From Pseudoalteromonas peptidolytica (lineage in GTDB: Bacteria; Pseudomonadota; Gammaproteobacteria; Enterobacterales; Alteromonadaceae): DNA of 64,000 nucleotides. The notes beneath the pieces were generated by a model that did not search any database, had not been told where the DNA came from, and saw nothing but the letters and a program-made list of their open reading frames with translations. The position numbers were made by a program, and so were the translations under genes. The stretch spans positions 1 to 64,000 of the forward strand of contig NZ_WEHZ01000027.1 in the NCBI RefSeq assembly GCF_012641745.1, read 5' to 3'. Positions 6,760-15,518 of this stretch are shown here, one piece after another (the first letter of the stretch is position 1; the number at the start of each line of letters is the position of its first letter).

Positions 6760-7791
6760 TTATTTTTTAATCACAAATGGCGGATAACTTGCTAAATCAC
6801 CACGTAAGTGGCGTGCTAATAACATTGCCTGCACATGAGGCAACAAACCAATTTGCACTTTCTCTTGTAAAAAAGGGTGGAGTACTTCTTCTTGTTTCTT
6901 AGCTTGATATGCTTGGAACACTTGCTTTCGAGCATCATCTTTAATGGTCACGCCACCTAAACAATCAGTTTCAAAATCTCTCAAAGTGAGGGTTTGGTTG
7001 TTAAACAGTTTTAACGCAATACTATCGACGATATAGGCTCTAAACTCTTCTAAAATATCGAGGGCTAAACTGTTTCTGCCGGGTCTTTCTTTATGTAAAA
7101 AACCTACTTGAGGATCAAGCCCGACGCTTTGCAATGCACCGCTTATCTCTTGCCCAAGGACTGAATAGAGTAAAGAAATAACGGCATTGACTGGATCTTT
7201 AGGTGGCCTGCGTGTGCGTTTATCAAATAGCTGCTTTTCAGCATTGCCTTTGAACATATCAGCAAATGCAGCGAAGTAATGCGATGCGGCTTCACCTTCT
7301 AGCCCTAAAATGGTTTCGTAGGCAGTTGCACCTTTTAGTTGCTCAATAATTTGTTTTAAGCGTTCTATGGCTTTTTCGATTTGTGGTGTGGCTGTGTGAT
7401 TACGCCTAAAACGCAACAGTAACATACGTGATGAACGAATTTTTGCAGCAACAATATGTTTTGCCAGTTCGTTTGCGGTTAATTCATCAACATTAAACTG
7501 CTGCCTGCGCAGCAATACATTACCCGTTTGCTTACCGACCACATTAGCTAAAAAGCGGCCGTGCATATCAAAAAAAGCCAAGTGTGTACCGTTTTCGCCA
7601 CAAAAACCCAATAACTGCGGCGAAACCATAATGTTACCAAAGCAAAATATACTGCCTATGGAGTGGATTGGCAGCTGCATCAACTTTTGCTTCTCGCCTG
7701 CTATTTTTTGCTCAATCAACAAGGTTTCTCGTTGTTTGTGTAAATACACGCCGTCTTTGGTTATATAGAGCGAATTTTGTAGCTTTTTCAT
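6760..7791 (-). CDS. cas1: CRISPR-associated endonuclease Cas1 (type I-C)
   Basis: 343 aa, full length. Cas1 is the metal-dependent integrase that inserts new spacers at the leader end. The N-terminal beta domain (KKLQNSLYITKDGVYL) is followed by the helical catalytic domain. The three expected metal ligands are visible: Glu in GLEGEAASHYF (about 165), His in GFLHKERPGR (about 233) and Asp in LALDILEEFR (about 245). The start overlaps the cas4 stop by ATGA, so the two are translationally coupled. With Cas4 and Cas2 present, the adaptation module looks intact, in line with the near-uniform repeats. Confidence 0.97.
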   Translation of the reverse strand: MKKLQNSLYITKDGVYLHKQRETLLIEQKIAGEKQKLMQLPIHSIGSIFCFGNIMVSPQLLGFCGENGTHLAFFDMHGRFLANVVGKQTGNVLLRRQQFNVDELTANELAKHIVAAKIRSSRMLLLRFRRNHTATPQIEKAIERLKQIIEQLKGATAYETILGLEGEAASHYFAAFADMFKGNAEKQLFDKRTRRPPKDPVNAVISLLYSVLGQEISGALQSVGLDPQVGFLHKERPGRNSLALDILEEFRAYIVDSIALKLFNNQTLTLRDFETDCLGGVTIKDDARKQVFQAYQAKKQEEVLHPFLQEKVQIGLLPHVQAMLLARHLRGDLASYPPFVIKK

Positions 7792-8411
7792 TCAGCCTCC
7801 ATGTTAAATAACGACTCGATATAACGGTTTGAAGCATCATGTTCAGCTAAGTTTGGTTGGCAAATATCAATGAGCGAGCAAGCTTTACAATGTTGGCCTG
7901 TTGTCGGTGCGGGTGTGCTGCCGTTTATAAATAATTGTTGTACTTGTGCTATTAAATCTTTAGTTTGCCTTCGCAAGCTTATGTCGAATTCAATTTCAAT
8001 GCGTTTTCGTGTTTGCCAATACCAGAGCGCACCTTGCTTTACTTCAACGGCGAGCATTTCTTCAATGCACATTGCCTGCGCACAGAGTTGCACTTTATCT
8101 ATGTCGTTAGTTTTTGGCTTACCGCGTTTGTATTCAACAGGAATAAACTGGTTACTTGTCTTATGGTGTTCAAGCAAATCAAGTTTGCCCGTTAAGCTAA
8201 GTTGTGGCGCAGTCACCACTACGCCACGTTCAAACCGCACGCCTTTTCGCGTTTCTGGCTCGCCATTATCTACTCGCTCATGTAGCTGCCTACCATGCGC
8301 GGTTAAATAATTTTCTTGCCACACTTGCTCAAGGTGGATCAACGCACACTGGCGCTGACAAAAAGCAAAGTGTTGTAGAGCGGAAATGTTGATAAGGCGT
8401 GCGTCAGTCAC
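7788..8411 (-). CDS. cas4: CRISPR-associated exonuclease Cas4 (type I-C)
   Basis: 207 aa. Cas4 is a RecB-like nuclease with an iron-sulfur cluster that trims prespacers and selects the PAM end for integration. Cluster cysteines are seen as FCQRQC near the N-terminus (C18, C22) and HCKACSLIDIC near the C-terminus. The RecB core is GKLDLLEHH (Asp) and FIPVEYKRGK (Glu, Lys). The start is GTG at 8411, overlapping the cas7 stop by one base (TAGTG); no better start is apparent. The end overlaps cas1 by ATGA. Complete. Confidence 0.95.
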   Translation of the reverse strand: MTDARLINISALQHFAFCQRQCALIHLEQVWQENYLTAHGRQLHERVDNGEPETRKGVRFERGVVVTAPQLSLTGKLDLLEHHKTSNQFIPVEYKRGKPKTNDIDKVQLCAQAMCIEEMLAVEVKQGALWYWQTRKRIEIEFDISLRRQTKDLIAQVQQLFINGSTPAPTTGQHCKACSLIDICQPNLAEHDASNRYIESLFNMEAE

Positions 8412-9280
8412 TAGAAACCCTCTATGACTTCAGGCTCCAGCCCTTGCAATGCACTGATCAATGAATCATTTAATGCTGCGGTTTCAAGTGGTAAACCTTT
8501 CTCGATATGATCTCTTAAGCTTTGATGTACTTTGGCTGAAGAATATTGCCCCGACTTTGAGCCGTGCTGCCACCACACAAGGTGTGAAATCCCCATTGAC
8601 CCCTCAGGCCGAGCTGATGATGCGTCTCCTTCAAATAATTTCACTAATACTGCTTTTATCTTTTCTGCATCTGCATCACTAAAGCCGGTTTTTTCAGCCA
8701 GTTGCGGAGTCATCGCGCCAAATGCAACATACGTGGCTTTGTCAACTCGATGTTTCATCCCCATCGTATCTGAGGACTTTTTACTGCCATCCCCTTCACC
8801 GCTGACACTTTTGGTAATTTGGGTACTCGTAATGCTCACAGGTTCAATACTAAAGGCACTTTGAATAGTGACGGGGCCGCGGATCGGAATAGATACGCCA
8901 TCGGAGCCTGTCCCCTTAAACGCAAACACTTGGCCAAATGCACGCACATCTAACCATTTTTCACAGCACTTTTTAGCGGCTTCATCAGGCGCTGTTTTTT
9001 TGCTGTTAAACGTCTCTTTACCTAACCCAAATTCATCAGACTCAGCACGGTTGCGTAAACTAGTCATACCGTCAGTTTTCTTTTCATCAGATTGTACAAA
9101 AATACTCTCTCCCACTTCTTGCAAACGGTCTCGTATTTTGCGCTTTAAGCAAACATCGGTAATTTCGCCAAAACCATCATAATCTGTTCGAGGACGATTG
9201 CCGTTGAGTGGATCGCCATTTGGGTTAGCGTTTAACACGTTAAAAATTAATGCAAAGTCGATTTTATTTTGTAAGCTCAT
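8411..9280 (-). CDS. cas7: Cas7c/Csd2, Cascade backbone subunit (type I-C)
   Basis: 289 aa, the usual Csd2 size. The start IDFALIFNVLNANPNGDPLNGNRPRTD is diagnostic of Csd2/Cas7. Cas7 polymerises along the crRNA and forms the filament of the I-C interference complex. AAGGA lies about 8 nt before the ATG, and the gene starts 16 bp after the cas8c stop. No key segment is missing. Confidence 0.96.
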   Translation of the reverse strand: MSLQNKIDFALIFNVLNANPNGDPLNGNRPRTDYDGFGEITDVCLKRKIRDRLQEVGESIFVQSDEKKTDGMTSLRNRAESDEFGLGKETFNSKKTAPDEAAKKCCEKWLDVRAFGQVFAFKGTGSDGVSIPIRGPVTIQSAFSIEPVSITSTQITKSVSGEGDGSKKSSDTMGMKHRVDKATYVAFGAMTPQLAEKTGFSDADAEKIKAVLVKLFEGDASSARPEGSMGISHLVWWQHGSKSGQYSSAKVHQSLRDHIEKGLPLETAALNDSLISALQGLEPEVIEGF

Positions 9281-9296
9281 TGTGATATTCCTTTTC

Positions 9297-9731
9297 TTAA
9301 ACGGTTTCTTCTAGTGGCGCTGTTGTTTGCGTATCAGTTACTTTTTTAACCCACAGACCTTGCTCAACCTTGTGGCTCTCTAACCACATCATTTGATTGT
9401 GAAAGCCAAGTAAAAACTCTGGGCTTAGCTTTTGGTTTGACGTAAAGTCAGCGGGGTCAAACATATCCGTTATTTGACTAATTACTGTTTTAGTTGCTTT
9501 GTCATATCCTTGGTAATTATTAAATAGCCTTTGTTGGTAAGGCACTAACGCATTGCTGATATTCAGCCAAGTATCAGAAGGTTTGTTGACAAATTGCGTC
9601 ATAAAACGCTCAGCTGTTGTTAAACGGTTTGTCTCACTACTTGAAAGCGCAATTTTTTCAATCTTATTTGCCACCGCCAGTAAGCGACCAAACAAGTAGT
9701 CGCGGCTGGTATTATCTTGTTGTAATGCCAT
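9297..9731 (-). CDS. cas11c: Cas11c small subunit from internal start within cas8c
   Basis: 144 aa, in frame with the 3' part of cas8c. The internal ATG at 9731 (MALQQDNTSRDYLFGRLLAV) is preceded by AAGGA with 7 nt spacing, an excellent ribosome site in the middle of a gene. Known biology: type I-C systems make Cas11c by internal translation of cas8c, and it forms the belly of the complex next to the Cas7 filament. The internal start also sits at the boundary where the C-terminal helical domain begins. Expression is inferred from motif placement. Confidence 0.8.
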   Translation of the reverse strand: MALQQDNTSRDYLFGRLLAVANKIEKIALSSSETNRLTTAERFMTQFVNKPSDTWLNISNALVPYQQRLFNNYQGYDKATKTVISQITDMFDPADFTSNQKLSPEFLLGFHNQMMWLESHKVEQGLWVKKVTDTQTTAPLEETV

Positions 9732-11264
9732 TGGGTATTCCTTTTGAAGAATTGAATTGGTGGTTCTGATATAAAACCCTTTGATCAGTGAGCAAGCTAT
9801 CCCCACGTTTTGTAACCAAAGCCATGTTTGATCCGATTTATAAGCAGCTCGGTTAATGGCGCGGTGAAAAGCGCTTTGCATGATGTCTTGCGGAATAGAT
9901 TTACCCTCAACAATGCAGGGGTATAAGCGTGTGATCAGGTTTTTCTTTAGTGTGTCGGCTGACTTAAGCACGTCTCCATAAACACCATCAAGTACCCTGA
10001 ATAAACTCGGTGCGCTATACACCCATCGCCAATGCTCGTTGATTTTGACTCTTTGCTGCCAACCCAGATCTCGCTGCCATTGCTCTAACCGAGCTAAAAA
10101 CTCTTTTGCTATGGTTTCACGATAATACAAAATACCCATACGCCCCGGTGTGGCAGAGTCTAACCCCAGCAGAGCAATTTGCTCATTATCGTCTAATTGG
10201 TTTTTTACTTTTATGCCGTTAAAATAACGCGTTAACTGACTGGCATATTCCCGCCCTAAATCCTGTGTATGATCAACAATGTTGCTTGTTTCTAATAAGT
10301 TTGCGAAGTCAATAAAGTCTGGTTCGGTAGCTTTTGGCACCGTTTTGCCTGACACCGCCCATGCCAGATAAACTTGATCACCATTTCTAAATACACTTTG
10401 CTTCGTTAACAAACAACGCAGTGCATTATGGGCTTTTTGTGTCACTTCAAAGCTAATGTTGCACGCTTCTTCATTAGACAAGAAACGACCTCTAAAGGTA
10501 TAACCGCTTTTGTCGTTTGCGGAGATTAATTTGGCTTTATCACCACTGTGGCGTATTTTTGCAGGATGATTGCTAGCAACAAGTTTATTTTCTCCGGTGG
10601 CATAGCACAACGCTGAGTTATCACCATTTTGGCTGTCAAAAGCAATCCAACTTTGCTGAATACTGGGGTCACGCCAAGTTTTCGCTTGCGGTTCGCCGGG
10701 AGTTTCTACGCTCCAGCATACAAGTGCTGAGCCTTGATCAAATAGTCCTTTTTCTTTTGGTAGTGTTTTGAGTAATGTGGGAGCTTCTCCAGCATCTTGC
10801 CACTTTGTCAGTAACTTTCTATCTTGCTGATGCAGCACTTTTTCAGCAATGAGGTCTGCTACCACAGTACCTTTGGCAATGTATTGGAGCACAGCAGTTA
10901 CAGCGGGGTGGCTATACCCTGAATCACACCACGCTTTTAATTGCGCTTGATATAGTTCAAACCCTGGCTTTTTAACCCCACCAAAATCAGCGTAGTCTTT
11001 CGCAACGTATTGAATTTTATCCGCCAATGGGTGTGCACATAAACCGCTACTACGCCCCGCAGACTGCTCGGTTGCAGGTAATACAATTTGCGCTTTTTCA
11101 AGCACCTCAGCACGAAGACACTCACCTCGATTGTTGATGACAATATGAATGTGTGCATTTTGAAGAGTATGACAAATCGGCATGACTTGCTGTTCAAACG
11201 GCAATGTATCGTTGCGTTTTTCAAGCTCATCATAAGTTTTATAGAGTGTTGTTAACCAAGTCAT
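9297..11264 (-). CDS. cas8c: Cas8c/Csd1, Cascade large subunit (type I-C)
   Basis: 655 aa, within the normal Csd1 range. The N-terminus MTWLTTLYKTYDEL, the KIQYVAKDYADFGG region, and LLGLDSATPGRMGILYY followed by W...Q and SLFRVLDGVYGD are recognisable Csd1 blocks. Cas8c recognises the PAM and holds the crRNA 5' handle end of the complex. The start overlaps the cas5 stop by ATGA. The last 144 codons also encode Cas11c from an internal start (listed separately), as established for type I-C systems. Confidence 0.95.
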   Translation of the reverse strand: MTWLTTLYKTYDELEKRNDTLPFEQQVMPICHTLQNAHIHIVINNRGECLRAEVLEKAQIVLPATEQSAGRSSGLCAHPLADKIQYVAKDYADFGGVKKPGFELYQAQLKAWCDSGYSHPAVTAVLQYIAKGTVVADLIAEKVLHQQDRKLLTKWQDAGEAPTLLKTLPKEKGLFDQGSALVCWSVETPGEPQAKTWRDPSIQQSWIAFDSQNGDNSALCYATGENKLVASNHPAKIRHSGDKAKLISANDKSGYTFRGRFLSNEEACNISFEVTQKAHNALRCLLTKQSVFRNGDQVYLAWAVSGKTVPKATEPDFIDFANLLETSNIVDHTQDLGREYASQLTRYFNGIKVKNQLDDNEQIALLGLDSATPGRMGILYYRETIAKEFLARLEQWQRDLGWQQRVKINEHWRWVYSAPSLFRVLDGVYGDVLKSADTLKKNLITRLYPCIVEGKSIPQDIMQSAFHRAINRAAYKSDQTWLWLQNVGIACSLIKGFYIRTTNSILQKEYPMALQQDNTSRDYLFGRLLAVANKIEKIALSSSETNRLTTAERFMTQFVNKPSDTWLNISNALVPYQQRLFNNYQGYDKATKTVISQITDMFDPADFTSNQKLSPEFLLGFHNQMMWLESHKVEQGLWVKKVTDTQTTAPLEETV

Positions 11265-11965
11265 AGGCAGCGCTCCGTTTGTTCAGCGCTCTGAATATTA
11301 TGTTCAAGCTCAAAACTTTTGGCATTCATTTTTCTCACATGGCGCGTAACCGGACATGCGCTTACATGAGGATAATCAATCACTCCGTTTTTCATTACGC
11401 CATGCCAAAATCGGCTGGTCAATTCGTTGTTGCCGGTTTCATCAGGATACCCAAAACTGTGGAACATTAGGCCAAAACCTAGCTCGTCAATGTTGTCGTA
11501 AGCGCCTTCTCCTTCGCCAAACACGCAAGGCTCAACATATCCTTGGCAGTCACGAGTGCCTAAAAAAATGTCTTGTCGGCCACCTTTTTCAAGCATGCGA
11601 TTTGCTATGGCAAAGTGCTTTCCATCAACCCTATCTCGTGCTAGTTCAGGTCGGTGCTCATTCCACTCAAAATGGGCTTCTACTTGGTATTCAACCTCAT
11701 GCAAAAAGGTGTAATAAGCCAAGGTATTTCCCCCGCTCCAGTTTAATGGTTTGGTACCCTTGGTTTGAGTGCGTAGTGGTTTTATCACCCTAACTCGGTC
11801 AACATGCCAAACAAGCGTCGGCTTCCAGTAAATTGACTTTAGTACCCCTTTTATTGCCTCGTAAGTTGGAAGGTGGTATGTGCATTTTTCACCTCCTACT
11901 TTTGTTATAGGATCGGTAAACAATGCGTACCTTCCCCATAATCTAAAGCTAATACTGTTTTTCAC
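11261..11965 (-). CDS. cas5c: Cas5c/Cas5d, pre-crRNA endoribonuclease (type I-C)
   Basis: 234 aa. In type I-C there is no Cas6, and Cas5c cuts pre-crRNA below the repeat hairpin, then stays on the 5' handle. The residues shown to matter in Bacillus halodurans Cas5d (Y46, K116, H117) are present at exactly these positions here (SIYWKP; GKHFAIANRM). The C-terminal RQDIFLGTRDCQGYVEPC block is typical. The start is GTG with AAGGAG upstream, 32 bp after cas3; the end overlaps cas8c by ATGA. Predicted active. Confidence 0.95.
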   Translation of the reverse strand: MKNSISFRLWGRYALFTDPITKVGGEKCTYHLPTYEAIKGVLKSIYWKPTLVWHVDRVRVIKPLRTQTKGTKPLNWSGGNTLAYYTFLHEVEYQVEAHFEWNEHRPELARDRVDGKHFAIANRMLEKGGRQDIFLGTRDCQGYVEPCVFGEGEGAYDNIDELGFGLMFHSFGYPDETGNNELTSRFWHGVMKNGVIDYPHVSACPVTRHVRKMNAKSFELEHNIQSAEQTERCL

Positions 11966-11997
11966 TTAGCTCTCCTTGTTAAAAACACAATTATTTT

Positions 11998-14478
11998 TTA
12001 AAAAATTAAATCTTGCTGAGCATTTGCTACCTCTAGGCTCAAGCCAAAATCTTGACTGTAAAATGCTTCACTTAAATAAAACACAGCTTCGTCTTGCGCG
12101 ATTGGGTATACAGCCTGTTGTTCATTGAGCTTTTGCCATACGTTAGGAAAAATGTTCACACTGTACTTTTGCGCGGCTTTTAATAAATTGTGAAAGGTCA
12201 CAGCATCAAAAGCCTTATTGATAGCACATAGCTGTGTGATGATGGATTGCGCTTCATCATTAAATGGCACGATCACTGAGTGGATCGGCGCATCTATCGC
12301 TTTGAATTGTTTGGCGGCAGTCATAAATGACTGCTTTAAAGTAAACTGTGTTGGGTTGATATTATTTAGATTGCTACTTAACAAATTCAGTAAGCTTTGG
12401 CCGCCCTTGAGTGGATATGTCATCTCCTTAAGACGCTCGAAAAAGTAGTATTGGAAGTACCGCTCCATCGCCTCTGGTTTTAGTAAATCAGCTTCATCAA
12501 ACTCCGTAAATATGCGGTTTGTGGCTGCAATTCCAGTCCTAATATCGTGTAACATGCCAATATTCTCGTCATTTGGATTAAGCACAAACACGTTACCTTT
12601 TTGCTGCTTACCATTACGGTTACAACGCCCCGCCGCCTGAGCAATCGAATCAAGGCCAGCCACAAAGCGGATCACACAGCCAAAATCGACATCAACACCC
12701 GCTTCAATAAGTTGTGTACTGATACAAAGTGTCATCACCCCCTCTGATAACCGCATTCTGATCTCATCTAAAATCGCTTTACGATGCGCTGGGCACATTC
12801 CCGTACTTAGATGGAATATTGCTATTTCATCACTAACTTGGTGTTGCAACGCTTGAAATAGAGTTTTAGCCCACGCTTTGGTGTTCACAATCACCAAACA
12901 GCTTTGCTCTGCCGCTAGCTGTTTTTGAATAAGTTCGGTGATTTCAGCTGCATTCCACCCTGTTTTTTTAGTGATGTCTTTTATACTTACTCTCTCCAAT
13001 TGCTGATAAAGCTCGGCAATATTTGGAGTTAATTCATTTTCTCGTGGTAATTGCAGCTCACCTAAATGCTTTATCTGTTGTGGTAATTGATTAAGTAAAG
13101 GTTGAGTTGCTGTACACATCAGTGCTGTGGTGCGGCAAAAACGCGTCAAATAATTAAGGGTATTATTGAATAAGTGCACACAACGAATAGGAAGTGTTTG
13201 AATTTCATCAAACACCAGCACCGCATTACTAAGCTGGTGTAATCGCCTTGAGCCACGTGTACCACTTGCAAATACTGTTTCAAGAAATTGCACCATGGTG
13301 GTCAGTATGATGGGCTTATCCCAATTTTCACAGGCCAGCTTTGAGCGCCACGTTTGTTGCTCTGGTTCCAAATTAGAATGGTGCTCTAACACCCAATCGT
13401 CTGTATTTAGCCCCTTGAGTACATCACGAATAGCCGCGGCGTTTTGCTCGATAATTGAAGTAAATGGAATAATATAGATAATCCGATCAAGGTTGTGCCT
13501 GTTGGCATGGTGCAGTGCGAATCTCAGGCTCGCATAAGTTTTTCCACCACCGGTGGGTACCGTTAAGCTATAAATACCAATCTCTTCTTGAGCACGATTA
13601 ACGCAGTTTTCTGATATTTCTGAGCGAATGTGGTCTATCGGGTTAACAGGTACATACTTAGCAATGAAGCTTTCTATTTTATCGCATGCCAGCCCCCAAT
13701 CAGCGGGCTTAAAGCGTTCAGCTCGATTATCTGGTTGCTCAAAGTCCGTACTGTCGATCCGATCGGCATCAATTAAGCAGCTAAATAGCAATTTGGTAAA
13801 CATGCCAAAATAATAATCCTGCTCAATTACAGAAAGCTCGTACTTTTGAAACATACTTTTAAGATTTTGACTGCACTTAAAAAGACCGTTATAGCTGGCA
13901 AGAGATTGTGCTTGCGTAAGTACTTCAGGATCAGCTTTTTCTACGCATTCACTCAGGTGCGTTAAGTCGTCGTGTTTTTTGATCCGATTAGCAAACACAT
14001 GCTCATTTTTTGACAAGCAATCAATTAATCCACTGTGGTGAGATGCGATACAGATACTTAACGCTTGTACAATCGTAAGGCCGAAAGGCACTAGCGTTTT
14101 GTCTTGTTGCTGTAACTTGTCCAAATGCGCCAGCAATGCCTGATAGACCCACTGCGCACCCGCACTGGAGTGGTCAATTTTACCTTTTAGACTTTTACTC
14201 GCTGAACTTTCAGTACTTCCTTCATCATTATCTGGGTTATAGCCTGCTTGCTCTTGAATAATAAGGCGCATGTAATGCTGGAATGCGCTGCTGTATTTAC
14301 CAAAATCATGCAGTAAACCGATTAACTGTCCTTGCTCAGTAAAGCCTATTTTAGTTGCTAGCACCGCGCTAATCTGGCTTACACCCTGCAAGTGCGCAAA
14401 TACACTTTGATGATTACCATGCTGAATATCTGGATGCGCAATATGCGCTAATGACTTTGCCTGCTGAAAGTTACTCAT
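11998..14478 (-). CDS. cas3: Cas3 nuclease-helicase (type I-C)
   Basis: 826 aa from the ATG at 14478. An ATG six bases earlier overlaps the AGGG ribosome site, which is correctly spaced (6 nt) only for 14478; a longer in-frame extension upstream has no family similarity. The N-terminal HD nuclease domain has LLHDFGKYSSAF (HD at 57-58). The SF2 helicase has Walker A PTGGGKT (about 308-314), the DEIQ box (about 424-427) and motif VI QAAGRCNRNG. Cas3 is recruited by the Cascade R-loop and degrades the target strand. It is the first gene of the cas operon; its upstream region holds two palindromic operator-like sites. Confidence 0.96.
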   Translation of the reverse strand: MSNFQQAKSLAHIAHPDIQHGNHQSVFAHLQGVSQISAVLATKIGFTEQGQLIGLLHDFGKYSSAFQHYMRLIIQEQAGYNPDNDEGSTESSASKSLKGKIDHSSAGAQWVYQALLAHLDKLQQQDKTLVPFGLTIVQALSICIASHHSGLIDCLSKNEHVFANRIKKHDDLTHLSECVEKADPEVLTQAQSLASYNGLFKCSQNLKSMFQKYELSVIEQDYYFGMFTKLLFSCLIDADRIDSTDFEQPDNRAERFKPADWGLACDKIESFIAKYVPVNPIDHIRSEISENCVNRAQEEIGIYSLTVPTGGGKTYASLRFALHHANRHNLDRIIYIIPFTSIIEQNAAAIRDVLKGLNTDDWVLEHHSNLEPEQQTWRSKLACENWDKPIILTTMVQFLETVFASGTRGSRRLHQLSNAVLVFDEIQTLPIRCVHLFNNTLNYLTRFCRTTALMCTATQPLLNQLPQQIKHLGELQLPRENELTPNIAELYQQLERVSIKDITKKTGWNAAEITELIQKQLAAEQSCLVIVNTKAWAKTLFQALQHQVSDEIAIFHLSTGMCPAHRKAILDEIRMRLSEGVMTLCISTQLIEAGVDVDFGCVIRFVAGLDSIAQAAGRCNRNGKQQKGNVFVLNPNDENIGMLHDIRTGIAATNRIFTEFDEADLLKPEAMERYFQYYFFERLKEMTYPLKGGQSLLNLLSSNLNNINPTQFTLKQSFMTAAKQFKAIDAPIHSVIVPFNDEAQSIITQLCAINKAFDAVTFHNLLKAAQKYSVNIFPNVWQKLNEQQAVYPIAQDEAVFYLSEAFYSQDFGLSLEVANAQQDLIF

Positions 14479-14595
14479 TACCATCCCTGTCTTTTCATAC
14501 CATCCATTAACATAATAAACATATCTATTTACTTTCCTGGAAACAAGTAAATTCATCCTAAGCAAGAAAACGAGTGGCGAAAAATTGCGCTTTAC

Positions 14596-14635
14596 AAAAA
14601 AGTACAAGTGTACTATTTTAAAAAAGTACAAGTGT
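14596..14635. promoter_or_regulatory. Two 24-bp-spaced palindromic operator-like sites between cas3 and hydrolase-tetR
   Basis: A 16-bp direct repeat, AAAAAAGTACAAGTGT, occurs at 14596-14611 and 14620-14635. The first copy extends to a perfect inverted repeat AGTAC-AAGT-GTACT; the second has one mismatch (AGTACAAGTGTTCT). On the plus strand TTTACA (14592-14597) and TATTTT 17 nt on could be the hydrolase promoter, putting the first palindrome between -35 and -10. Most likely the binding site of the TetR protein encoded two genes away, which could also reach the cas operon (inference). Confidence 0.6.
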
Positions 14636-14654
14636 TCTTTTTTTGGAGATAAGG

Positions 14655-15515
14655 ATGAAATTCAGCTACTTTAACGATAAAGATGGGTCTGTATTAACTC
14701 GTGCAAGCAGAGGGATAACAGGATTGATATGTACGCTTGCGCCACCAGTAACGGCAAGGCTTGGGCAAGTACTATTAATGAGTCCACATGGTAAGCGTGA
14801 CTACCGGTTTAAAAATAAGAAGCCTAATGGCGAGATGAATATTTTGACTTCTCTTGGCCGTGTGCATGTGAACATCTTTGGACTTGGTTCAAAAACGGTT
14901 ATTCTCAGCCATGGTTGGGCCGATAATAGTAGTTGTTTCGATACCTTAATACCTGAGCTAGTCGCAGCAGGCTATTGCGTGGTTGCCATAGATCATGCAG
15001 GTCATGGTCAATCTTGTGGTAAACGTGCACATTTGCTGGCGTTTATTGAAGCCCTTGACACCTTGATAGAGCAGCTTGAAGCACAACGCCATGAAATTGT
15101 AGCATTAGTTGGGCACTCCATGGGCGCGGTAGCATTAATGAACTTACCCGATTACCATTTACATAATCGTGTTATCATCAATATTGCAACACCTGTACAG
15201 TTTTTTGAGTTAATGTTCGAGCGTGTAACCCGTGCGGGAATTTCTGAAAAAATGCTAGCCCAAGTGTTAGACGCTATTACGGCTAAATATGGTACTCACT
15301 GGCACCGTATCCGAGATAAGTTTCATGATAGTGTGGCTCAGTTTCAACCTACTTTTATTCACGATACTCAGGATAAATTTGCGCCATTTGAGCATGTGCA
15401 TGCGCTCATAGCGACAGCACCAGAGCGTTTAATTCAAACTTCAGGCCTTGGACATCGCCGCATTTTAGGCGATACTGGCGTTATCAAAAGTATTACTCAA
15501 AGAATAACCGCGTAA
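14655..15515 (+). CDS. Alpha/beta hydrolase (serine hydrolase)
   Basis: 286 aa. The ATG at 14655 was chosen because GGAG lies 6 nt upstream; a TTG 12 bp earlier is less likely. The oxyanion region is ILSHGWADNSSCF, the nucleophile elbow is GHSMGAVAL, HDTQDKFAPF probably holds the acid Asp, and the catalytic His is near the end in SGLGHRRILGD. No signal peptide, so cytoplasmic. The substrate is not predictable; lipid or ester hydrolysis is typical. It forms an operon with the TetR gene 3 bp downstream and is divergent from cas3. Confidence 0.85.
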   Translation: MKFSYFNDKDGSVLTRASRGITGLICTLAPPVTARLGQVLLMSPHGKRDYRFKNKKPNGEMNILTSLGRVHVNIFGLGSKTVILSHGWADNSSCFDTLIPELVAAGYCVVAIDHAGHGQSCGKRAHLLAFIEALDTLIEQLEAQRHEIVALVGHSMGAVALMNLPDYHLHNRVIINIATPVQFFELMFERVTRAGISEKMLAQVLDAITAKYGTHWHRIRDKFHDSVAQFQPTFIHDTQDKFAPFEHVHALIATAPERLIQTSGLGHRRILGDTGVIKSITQRITA

Positions 15516-15518
15516 CTG

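Noticed and set aside
14484..14631. 49-residue N-terminal extension of Cas3
   Set aside because: Not similar to Cas3; the ribosome site AGGG fits the ATG at 14478.
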